64,000 nucleotides of DNA from Adineta steineri (taxonomy: Eukaryota > Rotifera > Eurotatoria > Adinetida > Adinetidae), in the NCBI GenBank assembly GCA_905250115.1, contig CAJNOI010000098.1, positions 70,688 through 134,687 on the forward strand, written 5' to 3'. This document shows, piece after piece, positions 40,264-51,635 of the stretch. The position numbers and the translations under genes were made by a program. Position 1 is the first letter of the stretch, and the number at the start of each line of letters is the position of its first letter. A model generated the notes under the pieces. It made no database searches. It saw only the letters and a program-made list of their open reading frames with translations, and was not told where the DNA came from.

Positions 40264-43200
40264 ATGTTTTCTATTCTATTCTTAAGTTATTTCATTCTAA
40301 CTACGAATAGTTTATCAATAAATATTATCGAAAAAGATTTAAATAAATCAATCGATAAAATTCTTCTTAATGAAGAGAATTTATACATAAGTACAAATAA
40401 TATTCTACATCGTCTATCATCTTTAACCCTAAATCAAACATTAACGCCATTGGAATTTCCAAAAACTTCTCATATTAAAATTTTATTAACAATTTCCAAT
40501 GATAAAATATTTTTATGTGGTACATATGATCAAGGTTTATGTCAGATAATCGATAAAAATTTTCAATTTATTATTAATTCAACATTTCCAATTGTTGCTA
40601 ACGATCCAATCAATAGTACAATTGCATTAATAATACCAGAAAAAAATTTGATCTATTTTGGTGTTACATATACAAATGATGGTAAATATCGTTGGCAAAT
40701 ACCGAATATATCTGGACGTTCATTAAATATATCACGTTTTATGAAAATTTTATCTGTTAATGATAATGATGATATGATTTCACATGATGATTTATCATTA
40801 CGTTTTATGTCAAGACAACAAACAACATTTATTGTTCAATATATTTATTCATTTTATACGAAAAATTATATTTATTTTCTAACAAATCAACCAAATGATA
40901 ATGAACAAAAAAGTTTAATAACAAAAATTGTTCGTTTTTGTCGTGAAACATCATATTCAATTATACGTACATATACGGAAATACCGTTGAAATGTGTTAA
41001 TTCAGATTGGATTCTTAAAACAGCAGATATTATTTATAATAGAAATAATCAACAAATTTTAATTGGATATTTTACAAGAAAAGATGGTACAGGTGGTACG
41101 AATTTATGTTCATGGAATATTCAAAATGATATTGATCAAGCATTTGAAGATAATTATCGAACATGTTATTCAAAAGGAATTGGACAAAGAGGTTTAGAAT
41201 TTATCAAACCAAATGAACCATGTAGAAAAGATGAAGTAAGAGAGAATCTATTAAGAAAAATAATTTTTTTATATTTTTCTTTTGTGCATTAAAAGAGTTG
41301 GTCAATACCAATAAATGATAATAATATATGTCCTTGGATAATTAGTGATCGTTTACCTTATCCAGTTGGTGGTACTACACCTGTTAGAGGTCGGTTATTA
41401 TATGAAAATATAATTGAAAATTCTAGTGTCATTAAAATGTATTCATTCAATTCAATGATACTTGTTTTTCAAGGTTTAACTAATGGTACTTTTAAGTTAG
41501 TAAGTATTTCATCAATCAAACAAAGTTTACGAAATGCCTTAAGACATTTATTCTATTCACTTCATCTAAAGTATATACCGATAGACAAAAGGTCAGATGA
41601 CATGGTACTTTTATTCAAACAAAGCTTGTCACGCACTACCTCCGCACATCTGGCTTTTTTTTTGTTCTCCTTCTTATTGTTGTTGTTTGATGATAAAGAA
41701 TTGAACAAACAAATACTTGAAAAGATAAAATTTTTCTTTTTCTAGGGTCTATTCGATTTTGAAGTAAATATAAATTGGTTTTATTCATATCAATTATCGA
41801 CTCAAGCATCTATTCTTTCTGATATTATATTTGATAAAAATCTTGCAACATTTTATTTAGCATCAGGAACAAAGGTTTGCTTTTAAAATAATCTTTGTTT
41901 TTAATATACAAAAAGAAAATGATTTCATCTAGGTCTATCGTATATCATTTTTGGGTGATTGTACATCACGCTTGTCATGTGATGAATGTTTATCTTCATC
42001 AAATAATCCATTGTGTGGTTGGTGTACAATGAATCAACGGTAAGATGATCATTGAAATTGACATACATGCACATAAATAGAAGAGAGAGAGAGAGAAAGA
42101 AAAAAAAAACTTCTCATGTCAATTTTAACAAAGATAAATGGTTTAATCGATGCATATTGACACATCAAATATAGAGTCTTCCTTAGCAATTAAAATGAGA
42201 ATCTCTAGTGACATATTGTCGTTCAATATCACCAGGTGTTCTTTCACCAATTTATGAATAAGCACGTGGCTTTTCACTCTTTTTTTTATGTTGAAAGAAT
42301 TTTCTCTTCAGGTGTACATTAGCTAATGATTGTCCTTTGAATTCATGGCAACAAGAGAATAATCAATGTACACATATTATTAATGTTGAACCATTGAAAG
42401 TTTCAGTTGACAATAGTCAATGGGTTTGTTAATTTTATTTTGTCTCATTAAAATCTCATTTGTACTTTTTTTTCTTTTTTCTAAAAGATTAATTTAACTT
42501 TATCGAAATTACCACAATTAGAACATAATGAAATCTATCAATGTATCTTTATGAATAAAATTATGTCGGCATATACACAAGCAATTAAATTAGATCATAA
42601 TCGTCTTTCGTGTCCCACGCCATCAAATAAAAATATTCATATGTTAAAAGGTATGAGAGATTTTTATCGTTTAATACATGCAATATATATATATTAGAAC
42701 TTGTTTTTATCTTTGCCTAATCTTTTCAATTGGTATATATACAAATAATGATACATGTTGTTGATCTTATAGGTTCTCATTCAACTGTTCGTCTATCTGT
42801 AATAAAATGGCCATCGAATACTAGCATTGCTACTGTACCTGAATTTACATTTTATAATTGTTCATCATTTTCATCATGTGTTTTATGCCAATCACAAGTT
42901 GGATGTCAATGGTGTTCGCAACGATGTTCATCTATGTGTACAACGGAAACCGTATCTCAATGTTCAACATTTAATCTTTTAGATCCTTCCAGTATATTTC
43001 TTCAATCTAGTCAATCTGTTGATATTCCATTAAAATTTGATGCAATTCAATTTGATAATCCAATTCAATGTCGTTTAAATGAAACAATTCATGGTCTAGT
43101 AAATTCCAATAATATATGTCAAATTACTAAAATTCCTGAAATTGCCAATAAAAATGATGAGAAAATGTTTTTAACTCTTATTCAAAATGATATTGTCATT

Positions 43201-46200
43201 GGTAATCCAATTGAAATGTTTATATATCGTTGTGATCTATATGATTCATGTGATAAATGTAATTTACGTTCTAAATGTGTCTGGTGTCAAGGCCAATGTT
43301 TATCCAAATTATCAAATACATGTGTAACAAGTGAACAATGTACATCATTACGTATTATAGATTTTTCACCAAAATTTATTCCATTAAATGGTCAGACAAT
43401 AATTACTATTTATATTAATGAAGTTTTTAACGAAAAAATTATTGAAATTTTAATTGTTGATATACCTTGTTTAATAATAAATTCATCGAATGTAATTCAA
43501 TGTCAATCACAACCATCAAATTCATCACGAAAAGGACGAATTCATATACGTTTTTCAAATTCTATTTATATTTTATCAAAAGAAATGATTGAATATCAAC
43601 AATCATCTATAATTTCAATAAATCCAAATATTATTTATCAATATGGTGGACAAATTCTTTATATCAATGGACAAAATCTATTAATTGGTAATGAACAAAA
43701 AATCTTTATTGGTAAACATCAATGTAAAAATATAAAAGAAACATTAATAAATAATTTATCATGTCGTTTACCATCGATAACACCCGGAACTTATAATATT
43801 ATTATTAAAATCGATAATCAAATCATTAATACAGAACAAAATTTAAAAGTAACACCAAATCCAATTGTTCAAGATATTGATCCGACGATTAGTTTTGCAA
43901 GGTAATAAATCTTTTTTTCGAGTATGCGAATCGAAGTGTGGGGTGGGCGGAATAGAAATTCTAGGTGTATGCAGTCTATCAGTGCTTTTTCGAAGTCTCG
44001 GTTTTGGGTAGGTGCTACCCACACACTAGATAAAACACCTGGGGCTTTTTTGGCAAATAATACTTATGCTATAATAACAATAATACAAAAAATACAATTC
44101 ATGTACTTGAGTTTTAAACACTTTCGATAGCTTGTATATCTTTGAGATTGTCTCATGATGGGTCAGAGTATATCAGGGACGTGCAAAAGGTGCTTGTGCA
44201 CATCCCTTGGAAAAAAGTACCTGTCGGGGAGTACGGGAATATTTTTCCATCCGAAACAAAAAATTATTTTCCTACACCTGTGGCGCACCTCTTGGCAAGT
44301 CGGGCATACCCCTTAGCAAATTCCTGACTACACCCCAGGAGTATATACTATATTCGATCAGATTACTAGTCGGAATTATAAACTTATCGTTGCGTTTCTA
44401 TGTATTCTGTATAGTGTTAAGAATCTGATAGTTCTTATTAATTATTTTGGAACATCGAAATTTTTATTTTAGTGGTGGTCGTTTAATAACTGTACGTGGA
44501 ATGTATTTTGAATCCATTCAAACAATAACTGTGAAATTTTCATATAAAAAATGGAATGCGAAATTAAAAGTTTGTTTTATATTTTCTTATATTTAATAAA
44601 ATAAAAAATTTATTATTTAGATTAATTCACATAATATCTTAACAGCAGAAGATGGATCAATGTCATCATTTAATTTTCGTACACCAGGTCTTCCATCACC
44701 GTCCGCTGATTTTCCATCAACACCAATAGATGTTAATTTTTCACTTGATTTTGATGATTCAATTATATCATTAACAAATTTAATTCAATTTCGTTATATT
44801 CCTGATGTTTTATTAAATATATCAGCTATTCCACCAACTTTACCTTATACAGGTGAAGAATTAAAATTACAAGTAGAAAATTTAACTGAAGCTGCATCAA
44901 TGCCAGATATTCAATTATTTATTGGATGTTCAGAATGTAAACTTAAAACATTTACATCAAAAGGAATTACATGTCAACCACCAGCGAAATTACTGCCAAG
45001 TACTGCAATTATTCTTAACAATCAACAACAACAAGGTTAGTTATTAAAATCTCTGGAATTCAAATGAATTTATTTTTATACTTATATTTAGATGATTGTA
45101 CATTATTTAATTCTTCGATTGGTCCAATTCGTTTTCGCATTGGATATCGTGAATATTTAATCGGTTATTTATCATACAATCGATTATTATCATCAAAATA
45201 TTCCATTGTTACAATAATTTCTCTTATATTTGCTAGTTGTTTCATAACAATAGCTGTACTTATTCTTGCTCTTTATCTATTTTATAAATTTCGAAATATT
45301 CAATCTCAAAAAAAAACTTTAACAATTAAAAAAAATATTGAGCAAAGTGAAAAACAATTTTGGTCAACAGATACATCAGCATCTACAGGTCCTTATTATC
45401 AAGTTTATGAACAAATATCCTCTATATCATCTCATGAAAATACTTTAACACGTGCTCCACTTCTTCTTACATGTCCATATTATCAAGAAAAACGTAATAC
45501 ACCACCAATCATGGAACAATTACAAATGAGTTTATCATTTTTAACAACTATATCAATTGAAGATAGTCAATTAACAAAACTTCTATTTCCTACAGATAAA
45601 AAGTAAGTAATTTTTTTCTAGTGATACAGACAAAGTGGAACCTATGAAATAGAGTCTAACTATATCAAGTGATTTATCTAGCGGGAGGGCAGAGCCCTTC
45701 CGAAGAACGATTTTGTGCTTATACTATGTATTTGCCCTCTAGAAATTAGGTTTTCGCCCTACCGGAACTCGCTATCGCACTCTCGAAAGGAAAAACCTAG
45801 ATAAAACACTGACTATATCAATTCGTTTATTAAACACAAGAGAATATAGGTCATATTTTCACTGTAGAATCTAAAAGCAGAGGAGAAGGGTCGTCACACT
45901 CCTCCTCTGCATCTTCATATTCACACTGTAGACATTGCAATATATAATATCAAAACGATTTGTTCTATAACTTGTTTTTGCTTTTCTGTAATGATATGCT
46001 CTTATATTTTAATAATGAACATTGTAACTAGAAGAATATCATATTCAATCTATGACCTTCTACTGATAGATAATGATCGGTTGTCACATATCATATAATG
46101 ATAACTGTAAATCTTATGACTAGACGTCTGAATGAATGAAATTTTTGTGAACTTCTTCTGTCGACATCTAATTATAATCGAAAGATGAAATTTAAATAGT

Positions 46201-48789
46201 TCAAAAGCTTTCCTTGACAGTATTTTTATGCTCATTTGAGACATAATATTGAGACGTCAACTTAAATTTTACCGGAAAACAACTAAATAATAACCATACA
46301 ATTTCATTTCGAAAAAATTTTCGTGACTGAATAAAATCACATCAATTTTTCCAATGAATTATAATATTTTTCTTCTTCTTAAAGATTTTCATCGATTCAT
46401 TATCGTCCATCAATGGAATTATTCTATGATTTACTTAATATGAAACCATTTTCTCAAGCATTTCTTAATCAATTAATTGAACATAATTCATCTGATCTTT
46501 TACAATGTTATGCTTATCTATTTCGTTATACTCCTCAACATTTACAATCATTAAATATATTTCATCAGTTTTTTTCGACGCTTTTTCTTCAAACCAAAAC
46601 TGATTTAATTAATAAATTTCATTTTTTTGATGATTTTTTACGTATATTAATTGATTTAATAGATTCATCACCATGTGATGAATTATTACATCGGTCATGT
46701 CGTTCAATATCATCATCAACATTATTATTATATAATATACAATATCATACATTTCAATTAACAATTGATTATGAAAATTTTCTTCGTTTTCATTTATCTG
46801 TTCTTGATTGTGATACAATAAATCAAATAAAACAAAAAATTATTCGTTATTTAAATTCATATGAAAATACATATCGATTAATTGATTATGAACAATTAGA
46901 TTTATTATTACCATCATTAGAAAATTCGACATGTATATATCAAATTCCAATGTTAAAAAATTATTTTATTAATTCAATAATACATTGTCAAAAGAAAATA
47001 CAAAATAAAAATGAAATAAATAATTTTAGTTATCATTTATGTAAAGAAAATCAATTGATTTATGATGAAAATTTACTTGAAGAAAAATTAATTGAAAATA
47101 AAAATCGTTTACAACAAATTTTAATTTATTTTTATCAACAAATTGCGAATGGATTGGATTTATTTGATATTTGGAAAGCTGATATTAATCAAGAAAATAA
47201 ACAAATTTTATTTCAACAGTAAGATTCCTTTTTTTTCTTAGATAAACAATAGTTTTACTCGTATGAAAAAATATCTTGGGAACTTATAGATTACGAGATA
47301 CTTCACTCATGAATTGATCGAATTCAATAGATTTTCCAATTGAGAATCTAAGTTTGAGTCGTTCAAGAAAGCATATTTTAATCTGAATTTGGTAACTATT
47401 TCGAAAATATGATATTCATTTATCTGTATGGGATATGACAGTGTTAGTCACAAGCAAGGAGAAACCACGTACTCTGGTACTCCGTCCACTCCACTGTACT
47501 CCCGAAGTACAGGGGTACAACAGAGTACAGATTCTGGATTGTACTCACTGGATTCTGGGAGTAGATGGGAGTACAGCAGAGTACAGCGGAGTACCGAACT
47601 ACGTGATTTCTCCCTTGCCCACCCCACACCCTCACCCCCATTCACACCCTAGTGTACTCCCATGTACTCTGCAAGTACTCGTAGTACGTGGTTTCCCCCT
47701 TGGTCACAAGTCGTGAGATAACTACAGAGACACACTCAAGCTCTTTCCGTCATAACTTGTCCTTGCTAGTAAACTACCTTGTCCTAGACATATTAGAATT
47801 TGTTAACAGAAGAAAGTTTATGAGAAAATCTTGCGAAGTGATTAACCATTTTTGATCTCATGCTTCTAGTCTCGAAGGTGTGAGTGTGGGTGAAGTACGA
47901 ATACAATGCCCACACCCACCCACAAGAACAGTTGTAGATATGAATCTTCAGTTTGCTAGTCTAGAGGTGCTTTTCATATATTCAGAGTATGAGCTGAAAA
48001 GCGCTCAATCATCTTGGGCGGTTCTTACCTTAGATAAAATTTCGGATCAATTTTACCATTTTTTCTGGAAATCCATGTTTATAAATCTTTTCTATTAATC
48101 GAATGAACAATAAATCATTGTCATGTCTCATAAAAACAAAAAATATGTCGCTTTATTTATTCTACTGTTTGCATTTATAGAAGAAAATGTTTTGGATTAT
48201 ATAATATTTATCTTTATTTACTAGATATATTCAATTGGTTAGTGAATTAATTCGACGATTAAATCGTTTAATGTTATGCCGTTCAACTTGTCCAATAACT
48301 GAATCATGTTTAAATGTAATTGCAGATGGATTAGAATTTATCTTCGATACTCGAACAGACGTAAGATTTTATTAATAATAATCAAATGAGAAAATTTATA
48401 TTAATTCTTTTTTTTTGTATTTTTAAAGGTTTCATCTGAAATAAAATTATTATTTATGGATGAAAAAAAACATTTTTCATCATTTGATAAAAATAATTTT
48501 CATTTTCATTCAACAAATTCTTATTCACAATTATCATTAAATGATATTCGTTCAGTAATACTTGCTGATGATACTGCAATTGAATGTCTTTTTAAACTTT
48601 ATCAATTTTATGAATTATATAGTGAACCTGTAAGTTAATTGACAGCGTTAATTGATTTATTAATTTCATTTCTATATATAGATTAATCAACATATTGGAG
48701 AAAATCATGTTAGTGTATTATTACCAATTCATCATTTACTCGTACAAATTCGACAATTAATTGAGTCAGATAATCAAACATTCATTTAA
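40264..48789 (+). CDS. plexin (semaphorin receptor), divergent
   Basis: Fourteen exons: 40264-41235, 41296-41499, 41746-41874, 41933-42039, 42312-42423, 42488-42650, 42773-43901, 44473-44569, 44621-45035, 45092-45602, 46385-47218, 48225-48360, 48429-48629, 48682-48789; phases agree and give 1705 residues. In order: signal peptide, Sema propeller, PSI repeats (CTSRLSCDECL..CGWC; CSSFSSCVLCQSQVGCQWC; CDLYDSCDKCNLRSKCVWC), IPT/TIG domains, one membrane span (IVTIISLIFASCFITIAVLILALYL, near 45205-45280), then a cytoplasmic GAP-like region. Its embedded Rho-binding domain has the plexin signature VLDCDTINQIKQKI. The GAP halves are strongly diverged, and the Arg-rich motif expected near 46590-46650 reads as LINKFHFFDDFLR. 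Three introns carry MITEs. Confidence 0.88.
44174..44338. mobile_element. probable hAT-type MITE in plexin intron 7
   Basis: A 165-bp segment beginning CAGGGACGTGCAAAAGG and ending ACTACACCCCAG. It is flanked by the exact 8-bp duplication GAGTATAT (44166-44173 and 44339-44346). The inverted ends match only partly (CAGGG/CTGGGG), so the call rests mainly on the duplication. Confidence 0.6.
44473..45035 (+). other. plexin exons following the longest IPT block, bounded by MITE introns
   Basis: Exons 8 and 9 of plexin sit between intron 7 (43902-44472, with a MITE at 44174) and later MITE-bearing introns. Their IPT-type sequence (GGRLITVRGMYFES) remains intact in frame, so the insertions have been tolerated in introns only. 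Confidence 0.6.
45667..45811 (-). mobile_element. hAT-type MITE, GTTTTATCTAGG family, copy 1 (plexin intron 10)
   Basis: A 145-bp element from AAGTGATTTATCTAG to CTAGATAAAACACTG. It is flanked by the exact 8-bp duplication ACTATATC (45659-45666 and 45812-45819). It is inverted relative to copy 2 at 49532, sharing GAGTGCGATAGCGAG and GAGGGCAAATACATAGTAT in complement. Confidence 0.88.
45860..45935. repeat. short hairpin in plexin intron 10
   Basis: GCAGAGGAG and CTCCTCTGC face each other across about 17 bases (near 45880-45912). Two copies of CACTGTAGA flank the segment. It may be a small insertion or a solo-end remnant. Confidence 0.4.
47455..47702. mobile_element. hAT-type MITE, compound, in plexin intron 11
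   Basis: A 248-bp element with ends CAAGGAGAAACCACGTACT and, in complement, CAAGGGGGAAACCACGTACT. It is flanked by the exact 8-bp duplication GTCACAAG (47447-47454 and 47703-47710). A further inverted end (CTACGTGATTTCTCCCTTG) finishes at 47617, so the interior looks like one complete unit plus a second partial one. The interior is packed with GTACTC/GAGTAC motifs and is far more GC-rich than its surroundings. Confidence 0.85.
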
Positions 48790-49531
48790 TATGTAGAAAT
48801 TTATATGAAGAGTATTTTTGTTTTTTGTTTGTACAATTTTGTTGTTTAATGAACGAAAATATCTACTTGTTTTTTTTTTTGTATAAAATACTTTTTTAAT
48901 ATTTGAATAAAACAAATAAAGTAATATTACTTACATGAACAATATCTTAACTAATTATCATAATAGATATCTATAGGAAATGCTCAAAACAAAACAAGAA
49001 GTCGAATTAGAAAATATCATATAGTTCTCACTGTTAGTTTTTCTCTTCTTCGTAATGTGTTTATTCATCATATTCGAGATTTGAAATAGTATACTCAAGA
49101 GAAGAGAAGTCAGTCAAGAATGGATACAATATTTGAGGCTAGAGTAACAAGAACTGAATGTTCTGTTGAAATAAAGGGATCGTGCAAGATGTGCACGAGC
49201 GTGGGGGGATTGAAAGATTTTCTTTTGTTTCCAAACTCCCCATCCACACGTTCCTGTACATCCCTCTTATATCTGAAATAAAGAATTAAAAACTAAGCAC
49301 TGTTCTTAATACAGATAAAACTAATTGTGTGTATGTACAAAGTATTAGAAATAGAATTTATACGTTTCTACGTAGTAAGAGGCATATAGTAAAATCTTCC
49401 TTACTTAGTTTTTTTGTAATAATGTGTTCGAAATTCTATGAAAACGAAAAATCCGTTATCCTTCTCCAATGTTTATCGATACGTAAGGAAACTAAAGTAT
49501 TTCATTTGGGAGAATAATTGACTACTAAATC
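48790..49531. other. 3' flank of plexin
   Basis: Polyadenylation-type AATAAA signals at 48906 and 48914 follow the plexin stop. A segment near 49177-49273 with AGGGATCGTGC and TGTACATCCCT facing each other, between two copies of TGAAATAAAG, may be another small element. Confidence 0.5.
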
Positions 49532-49708
49532 CAGCGTTTTATCTAGGTTTTTCCTTTCGAGAGTGCGATAGCGAGTTTCGGGTGGGGAAAACCTAATTTC
49601 TAGAGGGCAAATACATAGTATACGCACAAAAATTGTAATTTTCGGGAGGGCAAAATCGTTCTTCGAAAGGGTGCCGTCATCTCTGCCCTACCTCTAGATA
49701 AATCACTG
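49532..49708 (+). mobile_element. hAT-type MITE, GTTTTATCTAGG family, copy 2
   Basis: A 177-bp element from CAGCGTTTTATCTAGG to CTCTAGATAAATCACTG. It is flanked by the exact 8-bp duplication ACTAAATC (49524-49531 and 49709-49716). Same family as the copy at 45667, in opposite orientation and about 30 bp longer. Confidence 0.88.
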
Positions 49709-49948
49709 ACTAAATCTATCTAATATGCATTGAATTGATTAGTCGATACAATACACTAACTAAAACTTTAGATTGAAATTATATCTTTTAAATAAAATAG
49801 AATTATATCATCCATATGTTTATGACACATCATTCATATCTATACATCAACGAGTGAAAATTGATATTTTATCAACATTGTTAATCATTATTGATGAAGG
49901 ACTTAAGATAGTGAAAACAAATTAGATTTAAACAATATTTTATTGATA

Positions 49949-50482
49949 TCACAAGATAAGTTCAGTGATAGATGGTTCACGACCTACAAAATTTTCTCGA
50001 TGAATAGTTACATCATTTCTAAGATCACTGGCATGCGGATGTGGAATAATTTTGACTGTCATAATACAATGTGGTAAATCAATCTGATATTAAGAAAATT
50101 ATATATAAATGCAAAAGAGATATAATAATAACTTACACGAAAATAGCAATTCTTAGATGATTCAATTTGTCTAGCAACACTTGTTGGAAAGAATTCAAAA
50201 TCGTCGGGGAAATGTAAATCAGGTTCTTCACGAATTAGTTCTGTTATTACTTCTTTATACTAAAAACATTGAAAATTTTGAAATATAAGCAAAAAAACTA
50301 TGAAAATTACTTTATTAAACATATGTAGATCATCTGATGCTAAATCAGTATATGGTGTTATTCCATCTGCTTCAAGATCTCGTCTATGAATAAGAATAAA
50401 TAAAAAACTTCTATTCGAAAAGAATTTACCCAGGAATAGGTGAAGATCGAGATTGTATTTGTATGTCATCATCTTCCCACAT
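49949..50482 (-). CDS. conserved-looking small protein of unknown function, 127 aa
   Basis: Minus-strand exons 50482-50430, 50383-50311, 50259-50137, 50083-49949 join in phase into 127 residues starting MWEDDDIQIQSRSSPIPG. The middle reads KEVITELIREEPDLHFPDD and the end NDVTIHRENFVGREPSITELIL. It has no signal peptide or membrane span. The mix of acidic and hydrophobic residues suggests a small folded domain. Four short exons with standard splice sites and an uninterrupted frame support a real gene. I do not recognise the family. An upstream in-frame start is possible through the exon ending at 50430, but the chosen ATG matches the frame of the later exons. Confidence 0.6.
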
Positions 50483-50893
50483 ATTTGTTGTCTCCTTGCT
50501 GCGTGCACTTCAATTAATTTGCATTTACCATCTGTTTCATTTATGTCTATATTATTAACTATCTATATGAATCATGTATATACATTGAAAATCAATTTCA
50601 TATTTGTTATGAATCAGAAAAAAAAGACTAATTAGTATGAAATAAGTTTCTTTTAAAACGTCCTTTAATAGGCATACAATACTCATTAAATGGTCACATA
50701 TCAACTTCTCGAAGTTACTAGGTCGAATATGTATGAATAAGATATACATCATATATTGAGTCATATTCGAGAAGGCTGTTTTTTATATGCAAAAAAAAGT
50801 AATTGAATCATGTTCAATATATATTCAAGGTGTTTGTATATGTTATACAAGTTGATCAGTAATTGAGATAAAAGAAGACAACGCCTCGACGAC

Positions 50894-50903
50894 TATATAA
50901 ATA
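50894..50903 (+). promoter_or_regulatory. TATA box of the Gly/Phe-rich gene
   Basis: TATATAAATA about 90 bp before the ATG at 50986, in the context GACGACTATATAAATAGCACTGA. The peptide gene at 9336 has GATGACTATATAACACTGA in the equivalent place. Confidence 0.6.
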
Positions 50904-50985
50904 GCACTGATGTTCATTCATATAACTATACAATTCTACTTCATTTTTATTCTCCTATACTCTTCATAAGAAACAAACAATAAAT

Positions 50986-51325
50986 ATGTTCGGCTCACAT
51001 CTTCTCCATCATCATCATAGTAAGAAACAGTATAATAATTTTTATTTGAAATTAATTTTAAAAAAATGATTTATTTTTTTTAGTACCACATGCCGGATTT
51101 ACAGGTTATAGTGGCGGAAATTTTGCTGCACCAAGTGGTTTTAATGGAAGTTTTGCTGGACCAACTGGCTTTGCTGGAAGCTTTCCTCAACCAACTGGTT
51201 TCACTGGCGGTCTTACTGCACCTACAGCATTTCCTAATTCAGGTTTTAGTGGTCTAAGTTTCGGTGGTGGTGGTAATAACTTCCCAGCTGGTTTCGGCTC
51301 ACCATATGGTTATAGTCCTTTCTAA
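50986..51325 (+). CDS. Gly/Phe-rich repeat protein, 91 aa
   Basis: Exons 50986-51019 and 51084-51325 encode 91 residues. The first exon gives MFGSHLLHHHH, a His cluster without a signal peptide. The second is an imperfect repeat of about 10-11 residues built on (A/P)P(S/T)GF-G-F (APSGFNGSFAG, GPTGFAGSFPQ, QPTGFTGGLTA). A Gly-Asn-Phe tail ends GSPYGYSPF. Low-complexity Gly/Phe/Tyr proteins of this size are often structural, cuticle- or glue-like, or condensate-forming; no specific family was recognised. A TATA box and a leader of about 60-90 nt suggest a regulated, highly expressed gene. Confidence 0.7.
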
Positions 51326-51635
51326 AAGGGCTAAAGAAGACCAATCTTCCAGTTCAATCATTAATACAATTATGATGAACTTCAAAAAAAATATGTCATT
51401 CACAAAATTTTCGATAAGTGCTACGTTTACAAACGTTTTCTATAATTTTAATCAATACACTAATAAAATTATTAGATGCTAGCATCAAAATTCTTTCTTT
51501 TTATTTATTAAGCAATATCTCAGAAGAGTTTATAATTTGAGAGAAGAGAAAAAAAGAACAATATGAATATAATATCTTAATCATCAATATACTCATAAAC
51601 AAAATTTGAATCGATTAGCTTTTGCTCTCGAGATA

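Noticed and set aside
43924..44428. Several short frames in plexin intron 7
   Set aside because: They come from GC-richer MITE sequence, not exons; the plexin phase is preserved by splicing 43901 to 44473.
47428..47716. Four overlapping frames on both strands
   Set aside because: They lie inside the MITE at 47455-47702 and exist because its repeated GTACTC motif lacks stops.
49177..49273. Possible MITE with AGGGATCGTGC ends
   Set aside because: The flanking direct repeat (TGAAATAAAG) does not sit directly against matching inverted ends, so borders cannot be fixed.
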